Of a stretch of 14,693 nt of DNA, positions 6,873 through 13,308 are shown piece by piece (position 1 is the first letter of the stretch; each line of letters begins with the position of its first letter). The position numbers and the translations under genes are program-made. Source of the DNA: Fen-999 sp035505955 (GTDB taxonomy: Bacteria; Pseudomonadota; Gammaproteobacteria; Burkholderiales; Rhodocyclaceae); NCBI GenBank assembly GCA_035505955.1, contig DATJQH010000011.1:1-14693 (forward strand), in the 5' to 3' direction. The notes below the pieces were generated by a model. That model ran no database searches. It had not been told where the DNA came from and was given only the letters and a program-made list of their open reading frames with translations.

Positions 6873-7502
6873 ATGAGCAAAGTATTCGTCAACATTGGGC
6901 TTAGCCTCGATGGCTACATGGCACCGGAAGGTATGACCATGGAGAATCCCGGGTACAAGAACTGGGGCGCCAAGTGGGGTGCGTTGATGGCCTGGCTCGT
7001 CAATCAACAGTACTTCCGCGAGAACCTCAAGTTCGGACCAGGGGGAGAAACCGGCCCGGTCAATGACCTGGTTCGCAGCACCACGGAGCGCATCGGTGCC
7101 AACATCATGGGAAAGCGGATGTTCGACCAAGGCGAGACCACTTGGCCAGAGGAGGCTCCGTTTCACACACCCGTATATGTTCTTACCAATGAGAAACGGG
7201 AACCCTGGGTGCGTCCCGGTGGGACGACCTTTCACTTCATCAATGACGGGCCCGAGCGTGCCTTGGAACTGGCTCGGAAGTCCGCAGGCAGTCGTGACAT
7301 TCGTATCGCGGGTGGAGCCGATGTGATTCAGCAGTACCTGAACCTGGGTGTCGTCGAAGAGCTGGAAATCGCCTTGGCACCCGTGCTGTTCGGCGGCGGG
7401 CGGCGCCTCTTCGAGAACTTGCGGGAGCCCGGGCCAAGGTTTCGCATTGACAAGGTTCTTGACGGGCCAGCCGCCACACACCTGCGCTATGTGCGTCAGT
7501 GA
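6873..7502 (+). CDS. Dihydrofolate reductase family protein (RibD C-terminal fold)
   Basis: This encodes 209 residues from the ATG at 6873, chosen for GAGAGGAG at 6861-6868. An ATG at 6834 would add 13 residues and lacks a comparable site. The fold signatures are NIGLSLDGYMAPEG near the N-terminus, MGKRMFD (79-85), RIAGGADVIQQYL (144-156) with the glycine pair of the NADPH site, and LFGGGRRLF (172-180). The family contains NAD(P)H-dependent reductases related to the RibD reductase domain. Many members, like this one, are standalone proteins with unknown substrates, and it should not be taken as a housekeeping folate enzyme. It lies 153 bp after the protease gene with its own ribosome binding site, and may have its own promoter, which I could not place. 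Confidence 0.88.
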   Translation: MSKVFVNIGLSLDGYMAPEGMTMENPGYKNWGAKWGALMAWLVNQQYFRENLKFGPGGETGPVNDLVRSTTERIGANIMGKRMFDQGETTWPEEAPFHTPVYVLTNEKREPWVRPGGTTFHFINDGPERALELARKSAGSRDIRIAGGADVIQQYLNLGVVEELEIALAPVLFGGGRRLFENLREPGPRFRIDKVLDGPAATHLRYVRQ

Positions 7503-7724
7503 GGGCGGCCGACAACCGGTTGGAGCTGCCCCGTTCGAATGTCAGGCCTGGAGAACATGGGACCGACAGCTGATGGCCGGGGGCTGCCTTCAAGCAGGCT
7601 TGCGCGGAAGCGGCCAGTGTTGCTTTGGGGGACTTTCGGAACGTCGGCTCTTGGTCCGCTTGGCCACCGGCCTTCGAGGCGCCGTTAGGTGATAAAGGCG
7701 GAGCCAGAAGAGTAGACTAATACG

Positions 7725-8729
7725 ATGCTGGCATTTGTCTTATCAGGATACGGCGGCCCCGAGCACACGGCTCTCGCCGAAATGCCCCAGCCGTCGCCTC
7801 GTTCCAGCGAACTCCTGGTTCGAGTCCGTGCCGCTGGTCTTAATCCCGTCGACTTCAAAACGCGTGCCGGGGCGCTGAAGATCATCCGCAACTATCCCCT
7901 CCCGATCGTGATGGGCAACGAGCTCTCCGGGGTCGTTGAAGCCGTTGGGCCGGGAGTCACTTGTTTTTCGAAAGGCGACCGCGTGTTCGCTCGCGTGGAC
8001 AAGGACACTCTGGGCGCCTTCGCCGAATACGCCGTGGTCCCTGAAGACCATGCCGCACTGATGCCGACGTCGCTGGACTTCCCGTCGGCAGCGGCCGTGC
8101 CGCTGGCCGCCCTTACCGCGCTGCAAGCGCTGCGCGACGAACTGCACGTGAACGCAGGCGACCGCGTCTTCATCCCAGGCGGTGCGGGAGGCGTCGGCAC
8201 GTTTGCGATCCAGCTCGCCAAGGGCTTGGGGGCCCACGTGGCGACCACGGCCTCGCCTCGCGGCGAACCGCTCGCCAAGCGGCTCGGTGCCGACGTGGTG
8301 ATCGACTACACGCAAGAGCGGTTCGAGGAGAAGCTATCGGGCTACGACTGCGCCTTCGACTTGATGGGAGGAGACACACTGGCGCGCCTGTGGTCCGTGC
8401 TCAAGCCCGGCGGGCGAGTGGTCTCGATTGCCGGAATTCCAGAGCCCATGACGGCTCGCAAGGATCTGGGAAGAGGCATCGGCCTGGCAGCGCTGTTCTG
8501 GATCGCCAGCCTGCCAACGCGACTGAGCGCAGCTCGCCACGGCCTCAGTTATCGCTTTCTGTTCATGCATGCGAGTGGCGTCGATCTTGCCTATCTGGCG
8601 TCACTCATCGATGCGAAGAAGCTTGAAGTCGTCGTCGACCGCATCTTCCCGTTTGCCGAAGCCAAACAGGCGATGGCCTATCTTGAGACCGGCCACGCGA
8701 AAGGCAAAGTGGTCCTGGCGATGGGCTGA
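7725..8729 (+). CDS. NADP-dependent oxidoreductase, zinc-independent MDR family (quinone oxidoreductase type)
   Basis: This encodes 334 residues. The N-terminal GroES-like domain contains AAGLNPVDFKTRAG (36-49), GNELSGVVEAVG (64-75) and KGDRVFARV (83-91). The Rossmann domain has PGGAGGVGTFAIQLAKGLGA (151-170). This is followed by TASPRG, whose serine and arginine usually bind the NADPH phosphate, and by LKPGGRVVSIAG (226-237). The cysteine cluster and the catalytic zinc ligands of alcohol dehydrogenases are missing, so this belongs with zinc-free quinone oxidoreductases or enoyl reductases. Members reduce quinones, enones or unsaturated acyl groups. The 222-bp gap before it holds no gene I recognise, only a 10-bp palindrome (CAACCGGTTG, 7513-7522). 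The ribosome binding site is weak (AGAAGAG). Exact substrate is unknown. Confidence 0.88.
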   Translation: MLAFVLSGYGGPEHTALAEMPQPSPRSSELLVRVRAAGLNPVDFKTRAGALKIIRNYPLPIVMGNELSGVVEAVGPGVTCFSKGDRVFARVDKDTLGAFAEYAVVPEDHAALMPTSLDFPSAAAVPLAALTALQALRDELHVNAGDRVFIPGGAGGVGTFAIQLAKGLGAHVATTASPRGEPLAKRLGADVVIDYTQERFEEKLSGYDCAFDLMGGDTLARLWSVLKPGGRVVSIAGIPEPMTARKDLGRGIGLAALFWIASLPTRLSAARHGLSYRFLFMHASGVDLAYLASLIDAKKLEVVVDRIFPFAEAKQAMAYLETGHAKGKVVLAMG

Positions 8730-8741
8730 GTGGACCTGTCC

Positions 8742-8763
8742 GAAATCACCCTCGTGGAATACC
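8742..8763 (+). repeat. Degenerate copy of the 25-bp dispersed repeat
   Basis: The bases GAAATCACCCTCGTGGAATACC match the exact repeat over GAAA, TCA and CCCTCGTGG, with two single-base deletions followed by a changed tail. It starts 12 bp after the MDR stop codon, in the same orientation as copies 1 and 2. The match is long enough to be unlikely by chance, but with gaps it is less certain than the exact pair. Confidence 0.4.
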
Positions 8764-8925
8764 CGGAGTCGCTCCCGGTTTGATGCCCGTTCCGCCGCCT
8801 GGCAAGAGATAGGCTGCGGTTCGCTTTGGCGCGACCTGAAACGCAAGAGCGCCGGGCGAGAGCCGGCCAGGAGCGGTCCTACGAGTCTCCCTCTGAGACC
8901 GGCCATTCGGAAGTGGGTAGGCGGT

Positions 8926-8949
8926 TAATCACTCCCCCGATTTTGATTA
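8926..8949. promoter_or_regulatory. Dyad TAATCA-N12-TGATTA, candidate TetR operator
   Basis: Two perfect 6-base inverted half-sites are separated by 12 bases in an AT-richer patch, about 68 bases before the tetR start codon. TetR-family repressors commonly bind palindromes upstream of their own genes, so this is a natural autoregulatory site for the tetR/methyltransferase operon. The dyad is observed; binding is inferred. Confidence 0.45.
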
Positions 8950-9017
8950 GCGAAACCATGCCGTGCCCTGTTGCCACGGGTGCTAAGCTGTTTTCATCAA
9001 GATCAGGAACGCCGGTC

Positions 9018-9632
9018 ATGGGCAATCTCGATACCACTGAGCCAGTCAGAGCCCGTCTTGTAAGGGCAGCTCTAGATTGCTTTCTCGCTGACGACTACCA
9101 CCAGGTCACCACGCGTTTGATTGCGGAACGCGCCGGGGTCAATGCCTCGATGATCCGCTACTACTTCGGCAACAAGGAAGGGCTCTACGAGGAGATGATC
9201 CGCGAGACCCTAAGCCCTATGCTGGATGCACTCGACGGCCCGATGCTGGCGTCGGTCGGGGGATTCACCGACTTCCTGCGCTTGTACTACGTCACCATGA
9301 CGACCCGGCCGGAGTTTCCCAAGCTGATCCTCAAAGTGCTGGCACTGAATCAGGGCCCGGGACGCCGATTCATCCAACAGTTGCTGGAACGCGGACGGAC
9401 ACGCGGAGCCCGCAAGGTCGCGGACTTGAAGACTCAAGGACAGATCGTCTCCGGCATCGATCCTGACATCCTGCGCTTGGCATTCGTCAGCTTGGCGATG
9501 ACGCCGATACTGCTGAAGGACATCTTCGAGGAGCAAATGGGCCGCCCGATGGATGCCGAATTTCTTGAGAGCTTGGCCACATTCAATGGCCACCTGTTTT
9601 CGGCTGGACTAACGCCAGACGCTTCGAAATAG
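9018..9632 (+). CDS. TetR/AcrR family transcriptional regulator
   Basis: This encodes 204 residues from the ATG at 9018, with AGGA nine bases upstream. In-frame ATGs further upstream would add residues not typical of the family. The N-terminal DNA-binding domain spans about residues 8-58. Its helix-turn-helix is TTRLIAERAGVNASMIRYYF (31-50), followed by GNKEGLYEEMIRE, the usual start of the next helix. The rest is an alpha-helical ligand-binding and dimerisation domain whose ligand cannot be read from sequence. The gene is 14 bp upstream of the O-methyltransferase and clearly in operon with it, so it most likely represses this operon. The MDR gene upstream on the same strand may also respond. 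A matching dyad lies at 8926-8949. Confidence 0.92.
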   Translation: MGNLDTTEPVRARLVRAALDCFLADDYHQVTTRLIAERAGVNASMIRYYFGNKEGLYEEMIRETLSPMLDALDGPMLASVGGFTDFLRLYYVTMTTRPEFPKLILKVLALNQGPGRRFIQQLLERGRTRGARKVADLKTQGQIVSGIDPDILRLAFVSLAMTPILLKDIFEEQMGRPMDAEFLESLATFNGHLFSAGLTPDASK

Positions 9633-9646
9633 CCGGGGAACCGTCA

Positions 9647-10762
9647 ATGTCGTATCAATTAAATGCCGGCGCCGTGCGTCGCTTCGCCAAAGCCATGAAA
9701 TTCGGTGCATGGCTGCAATCCATTCCCAGCAAGTTGACGCCACCGCCATTCCGGTTGATGCAGATAGGCTCGGCCTTCTGGCAGTCCCGGGCCCTCTATG
9801 TCGCTGCGCGACTGGATATCGCCACTCAGTTGGGTGACGATGAACTCGATGCAGACGCGATAGCAAATCGCGTGGGCGCCAAGGCGGACGCTATCGCACG
9901 TTTGCTGCGCATGCTGGCTGCAGTCGGCGTATTCGAGGAGAAGGCGTCCCACGTGTTTCGCAACAACAAGGTCTCCGCCTTCCTGCGCACCGACAATCCC
10001 AAGAACGTGCGGGCGATGATCCTCATGCACAACGCCGACGCCATGAGCCGCCCTTGGTACGAGCAGCTTGAACAAGGCATACGGGAGGGCGTGCCACCTT
10101 TTCGCCTCGCGCATGGCGAAGACTTGTTCGATTACCTTGACCACCATGCCGATCTCGACGCCATGTTTTCCGAAGCGATGGATTGCGTCGAGGCGCTGAC
10201 CGGCGATAGTTTCGCCACCGATTTCGATTGGGGCCGCTTCGAACGAATCATTGATGTGGGAGGTTCCCGCGGCGCCAAGTCGCTCGCCATCTTGAAGCGA
10301 CACCCCAGACTGACTGCTCTGGTTGTTGACCGTCCCCTGGTAATCGCCGAGGCAGAACGTTACTGGTCAGCGCACAACACTAGCGGCATCGAACGACTGC
10401 GCTTTCAATCCGGCGATGCCTTGACCGAGGTCCCTTCGGCGCAGAGCGACAAGGACATTTTCCTGCTCTCTGCTGTACTGCATGGGTTCGACGATGGGGA
10501 CTGCGTCTCCCTTTTGCGGAATGTTGCCGTTGCCTGCGGCCAAACAGGAGCGCGAATTGCGCTCCTGGAAATGGTGCTTCCGGAAGTTGGTGTGGATGTC
10601 GCGGGTGCTTCGTTCGACATGCAGATGTTCGTGGGTACACGCGGGCGCGAACGCACAATGAGCGAATGGTCGGCACTATTTGTCAAAGCGAGCGTGGCGT
10701 TGGAAGAAGTGGTCGGATTGCAATCGCTTGGTAATGTTCTCGTGTTGCGCCCGAAGCAATGA
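9647..10762 (+). CDS. SAM-dependent O-methyltransferase, COMT-like (methyltransferase family 2)
   Basis: This encodes 371 residues. The start ATG at 9647 is 14 bp after the tetR stop, with GGGGAA upstream. An N-terminal winged-helix dimerisation domain (about 35-120) includes LDIATQLGDDELDADAIA and RLLRMLAAVGVFEE. The SAM-binding domain follows, with motif I IIDVGGSRG (201-209) and the post-motif acid VVDRP. The conserved segment FLLSAVLHGFDDGD carries H279 at the place of the catalytic base in plant caffeate and related O-methyltransferases. Family members methylate hydroxyl groups on phenolics, quinones or polyketides. Bacterial examples often belong to secondary metabolism or carotenoid pathways, but no other such genes are visible. 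Regulation by the adjacent TetR is likely, perhaps in response to the methylated compound. The substrate is unknown. Confidence 0.88.
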   Translation: MSYQLNAGAVRRFAKAMKFGAWLQSIPSKLTPPPFRLMQIGSAFWQSRALYVAARLDIATQLGDDELDADAIANRVGAKADAIARLLRMLAAVGVFEEKASHVFRNNKVSAFLRTDNPKNVRAMILMHNADAMSRPWYEQLEQGIREGVPPFRLAHGEDLFDYLDHHADLDAMFSEAMDCVEALTGDSFATDFDWGRFERIIDVGGSRGAKSLAILKRHPRLTALVVDRPLVIAEAERYWSAHNTSGIERLRFQSGDALTEVPSAQSDKDIFLLSAVLHGFDDGDCVSLLRNVAVACGQTGARIALLEMVLPEVGVDVAGASFDMQMFVGTRGRERTMSEWSALFVKASVALEEVVGLQSLGNVLVLRPKQ

Positions 10763-10930
10763 ATGGCTGCAATCGATAAGTCCAGCTGACCGCTTCGGGC
10801 ACTACATTGCCGTTCACGCTGAAATGCGAGCGACGAAATCCGTTGCAGCGCGCAATGGTGTTCAGATGAGGCGCCCGCCGGAAGCGGAAGGCGTTAGCAT
10901 GCAACCCTGACTACCAAACGGAGACGGCCC

Positions 10931-11566
10931 ATGGATCTGATTCAGCTTCTCAACTGGCGCTACGCCACCAAGAAAATGGTTTCCGGCAAGGCGGTGCCTC
11001 AGGACAAGGTCGAACGCATCCTGGAAGCGGCGCGGCTGGCGCCGACGTCGAGCGGCTTGCAGCCCTTCGAGATCCTCGTGGTCACGAACCCGGAAGTGCG
11101 GGCGCGTATCAAACCGATCGCATGGAACCAGTCGCAGGTCGTCGACTGCTCGCATCTGCTGGTCTTCGCCGCCTGGGACAACTACACTTCCGCGCGCATC
11201 AACATGATGTTCGATCTGACCAACGAGCAGCGCGGTGGCGCCAACGAAGGCCTGGAACAGTACCGACAGCGCCTGCTGGCGATGTACGTGCCACGCGGCG
11301 CCGAGCAGAACTTCCAGCATGCGGCGCGCCAGGCCTACATAGCGCTCGGCATCGCCATGGTGGCCGCCGCCGAGGAGCAGGTCGACTGCACGCCGATGGA
11401 AGGCTTCGACGCCGCCGCACTCGACGACCTCCTGGGTCTGCCGGCGAAGGGGCTCAAGAGCGTGCTGATGCTGCCACTCGGCTATCGCGACGCTACTAGC
11501 GATTGGCTGGTGAATCTAAAGAAGGTGCGCCGTCCGCGCGAGAACTTCGTCATCGAAGTCGCCTAG
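10931..11566 (+). CDS. Nitroreductase family protein (NfsB-like flavoprotein)
   Basis: This encodes 211 residues from an ATG with GGAGA six bases upstream. The N-terminal pattern LLNWRYATKKM places the basic residues that bind the FMN phosphate. APTSSGLQPFEILVV (37-51) is the second conserved FMN segment. The C-terminal part has LGIAMVAAAEEQVDCTPMEGF and LMLPLGYRD, as in oxygen-insensitive NAD(P)H nitroreductases and dihydropteridine-reductase-like members. Such enzymes are cytoplasmic FMN homodimers that reduce quinones and nitro compounds. The gene is preceded by 168 bp with no recognised gene and converges on the DUF3567 gene. GC content in the stretch sampled is higher than in the methyltransferase before it. 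Physiological substrate is not predictable. Confidence 0.9.
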   Translation: MDLIQLLNWRYATKKMVSGKAVPQDKVERILEAARLAPTSSGLQPFEILVVTNPEVRARIKPIAWNQSQVVDCSHLLVFAAWDNYTSARINMMFDLTNEQRGGANEGLEQYRQRLLAMYVPRGAEQNFQHAARQAYIALGIAMVAAAEEQVDCTPMEGFDAAALDDLLGLPAKGLKSVLMLPLGYRDATSDWLVNLKKVRRPRENFVIEVA

Positions 11567-11584
11567 CACTTCGTTGCGGTGCGC

Positions 11585-11603
11585 CGCCGGCGCCGGGCCG
11601 GCG
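11585..11603. terminator. GC-rich hairpin between convergent nitroreductase and DUF3567 genes
   Basis: CGCCGG and CCGGCG form a 6-bp stem around a 7-base loop. It starts 18 bp after the nitroreductase stop and abuts the DUF3567 stop on the other strand. No T-run follows in either direction, so termination is inferred from the hairpin and position only. Confidence 0.4.
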
Positions 11604-11837
11604 TCAGTGCAGCGAGACGGGCTGGTCGAGGACGGCGTCGTGGGAATCCATGAAGTCCTCGAATTCCTCCTGGTCGTGCTCTTGCGAGAGGAACTCGCTG
11701 AATTCGTCGCGCACGCGGATCGCACTGTCGCCGCGCAGCAATCCCACGCGGCCATTGCGCTTGTCGAGGATCTCCAGGGCGTCGAAGCCCGGATACTCGA
11801 TCACGTACAGCAGCGGATTGTTGAACAGGACATTCAT
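11604..11837 (-). CDS. DUF3567-like small protein
   Basis: This encodes 77 residues from an ATG at 11837 with GAGGT eight bases upstream. Reading further back in frame gives only low-complexity basic residues, so that extension was rejected. The product fits the DUF3567 pattern I know from Betaproteobacteria: an N-terminal MNVLFNN leading to a beta strand, then a segment with EILDKRNGRVGLLRGD, an acidic helical part (EHDQEEFEDFMDSHD), and a terminal QPVSLH. The function of the family is unknown. The protein is small, acidic and soluble. Compared with typical members the middle insert is shorter and the start diverges, so it may be a divergent paralogue. It converges on the nitroreductase gene. 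The identification is from memory of the family pattern, not a search. Confidence 0.7.
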   Translation of the reverse strand: MNVLFNNPLLYVIEYPGFDALEILDKRNGRVGLLRGDSAIRVRDEFSEFLSQEHDQEEFEDFMDSHDAVLDQPVSLH

Positions 11838-11972
11838 GGCGATACCTCGTCGGTGGTCTGAGCCATAGATGCTGCCGATGTCGCCGGATTCAAGTCCCTG
11901 GCCGGACAGGCGACGGGAACGGGCAGCCGGCCTTATCGTCCAACCGCAAGACCACGGCGGAAGGAGATTGTC

Positions 11973-12050
11973 ATGTCCGGAATCGTTCGTTTTCATCGCG
12001 CGCAGCTTCCCCTTGAGCCAGATCGTCGTGACGGTGTGACGGCCGGTTGA
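11973..12050 (+). CDS. Possible 25-residue small protein or gene remnant
   Basis: The ATG at 11973 has AAGGAGA at 11961-11967, close to an ideal Shine-Dalgarno sequence, in a 252-bp stretch otherwise without a gene. The product starts MSGIVRFHRAQLPLEP and is basic, with no membrane segment or motif that I recognise. Its TGA stop overlaps the first bases of repeat copy 2. It may be a real small gene, a leader peptide, or the stub of a gene lost by deletion. Evidence is only the ribosome binding site and the position of the repeat, so this is tentative. Confidence 0.3.
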   Translation: MSGIVRFHRAQLPLEPDRRDGVTAG

Positions 12051-12073
12051 AAGTCAGCCCTCGTGGTACGCCG
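12049..12073 (+). repeat. 25-bp dispersed direct repeat, copy 2
   Basis: This is identical over 25 bp to 4287-4311 and in the same orientation. It overlaps the stop of the 25-codon frame and lies 16 bp beyond the araC stop, which is on the other strand. The two exact copies lie about 7.76 kb apart and bracket the Kir-to-DUF3567 block. No hairpin or coding role is apparent. Confidence 0.75.
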
Positions 12074-12089
12074 TGCGCGGGTCGTTCCG

Positions 12090-13088
12090 CTACCGGTATG
12101 CGCCCGGCGTGCTTCCTGTCCAGGCCTTGAAGGCGCGGTGGAAGGCGGTGGGATTTTCGAAGCCGAGTTCGGCACCGATCACCGCGATCGGGGTATCGGT
12201 CTTGGTCAGGCGCTCGATGGCGACGTCGCGGCGCAGTTCGTCCTTGATTGCCTGAAAGCTCGTTTCCTCCTCGCGCAGGCGGCGCGACAGCGTGCGCATG
12301 GAGACGTGCAGCGCGCGGGCAATGTCTTCGATGCCCGTATCGCCGGCGAGGTGAAGCTGCAGATATTCGCGCACGCCGTGGCTGACGAGTCGCTCGGGAA
12401 ACGAATTGAACAGCCAGTCGCCCGGCGCGCGACGCATGAATTCGGCGAGGCTCTTCTGGTCCTGCCGGATGGGGCCGTCGAGCAGCGCGTTGTCGAAGTG
12501 GAGCGCGGTCACTGGCTGGTCGAAATGGGCCGGTCCCGGATACAGCGTGCCGTAGTCGGCGGCGTGGGGCGGCCGCGCGAAGGCGAGGTCCACCCGCACC
12601 AGCGGCATCTTGCGGCCGGCGAGCCACGAGAGCACGCCATGGACCAGCCGCAGCAGGATCTCCTGCGCGAAGGTGTTGCCGGCGGCCGCGGGCAGGCGCG
12701 GCACCAGCGCGACGCGCGTCAGGTCTTCGTGCCGCGTCATTTCGAACGCGATGTCGTCGAGCGTGAGGTGGAAGAAGCGCGTGAAGCGGTAGAGCGCGGT
12801 GCGCACGTTGCGCGCTTCCAGCACCGACAGGCAGAGGAACTTGAACGTACCGTTGCGCGCCGGGCGCGAGAACATGCCGGGCAGCTCGTCGTCGAGTTCG
12901 CGCGCCAGGCGCTGGTACAGCGTGGCGAACTGTTCCGTCGTCACGCGCGCAGCGTCTTCGTCGAGCAGCGGCGGCGCGATGGCGGATTCCTGCAGCAGCC
13001 GTTCGCGGCAGTTCGCGTCGATGCATACGCCGGCGAGCAACTGGCGCACGAAGCCGATGGGAACGGTGGAGAAGGAGGGTTTGACCAC
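12090..13088 (-). CDS. AraC family transcriptional regulator with N-terminal Arabinose_bd-type domain
   Basis: This encodes 332 residues. The start is a GTG at 13088; an in-frame TGA lies about 40 bases upstream with no ATG between, and the next internal methionine would cut the N-terminal domain. The N-terminal part (about 10-230) resembles the ligand-sensing domain of OruR-like AraC regulators (for example LPGMFSRPARNGTFKFLC). The C-terminal 90 residues form two helix-turn-helix units: GIEDIARALHVSMRTLSRRL and PIAVIGAELGFENPTAFHRA, ending FKAWTGSTPGAYR. Such proteins activate adjacent catabolic genes in response to a small ligand. It is divergent from the acyl-CoA synthetase gene across 220 bp, making that gene the likely target and an acid the possible ligand. 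This functional link is inference. Confidence 0.92.
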   Translation of the reverse strand: MVKPSFSTVPIGFVRQLLAGVCIDANCRERLLQESAIAPPLLDEDAARVTTEQFATLYQRLARELDDELPGMFSRPARNGTFKFLCLSVLEARNVRTALYRFTRFFHLTLDDIAFEMTRHEDLTRVALVPRLPAAAGNTFAQEILLRLVHGVLSWLAGRKMPLVRVDLAFARPPHAADYGTLYPGPAHFDQPVTALHFDNALLDGPIRQDQKSLAEFMRRAPGDWLFNSFPERLVSHGVREYLQLHLAGDTGIEDIARALHVSMRTLSRRLREEETSFQAIKDELRRDVAIERLTKTDTPIAVIGAELGFENPTAFHRAFKAWTGSTPGAYR

Positions 13089-13115
13089 GAATTGACGGCC
13101 TGAGGAGTGTGGCCG

Positions 13116-13145
13116 ATTATGTCAATAACTCGGCAGGAAGCGCAA
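13116..13145 (-). promoter_or_regulatory. Candidate promoter of the araC gene
   Basis: On the minus strand, CATAAT at 13121-13116 matches the -10 consensus at five of six bases. Eighteen bases upstream lies TTGCGC (13145-13140), a weak -35. Transcription would start near 13109, leaving a leader of about 20 bases before the GTG. The -10 stands out in this GC-rich region; the -35 does not. Confidence 0.35.
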
Positions 13146-13308
13146 GCGCTCACGCAGCCCACGAAGCCTAGAATGGGCGCCAGCCATGCCGCCGTGGAGC
13201 GGAATTGACGCTCGCGGCGAAGCATCCCGCTCGGCAGGATCTGAGGCGCGGGTACGGCAGAATCTGCAAGTCCAGGTCGGGTAAAAACAATTCGAGGAGG
13301 AATCATCG

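Noticed and set aside
7531..7550. tRNA-like T-loop string GTTCGAAT
   Set aside because: The flanking bases do not pair into a T-stem, and no acceptor, D or anticodon arms could be formed around it.
7503..7724. Possible integron attachment site because of GTTAGGT near 7685
   Set aside because: There is no matching complementary core at a proper distance, no internal palindrome and no integrase or cassette array.
8850..8900. Small hairpins (GCCGG/CCGGC, GTCTC/GAGAC) after the MDR gene as terminators
   Set aside because: The stems are only five base pairs, more than 120 bp from the stop and without a T-run; they are common by chance in such sequence.
10763..10930. Possible gene remnant between the methyltransferase and nitroreductase genes
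   Set aside because: Translations of this 168-bp gap in all plus frames show no family I recognise and no start with a ribosome binding site other than that of the nitroreductase.
12063..13103. Plus-strand open frame of 346 codons opposite araC
   Set aside because: It has biased composition and no domain; the minus strand encodes a clear AraC regulator with both helix-turn-helix units.
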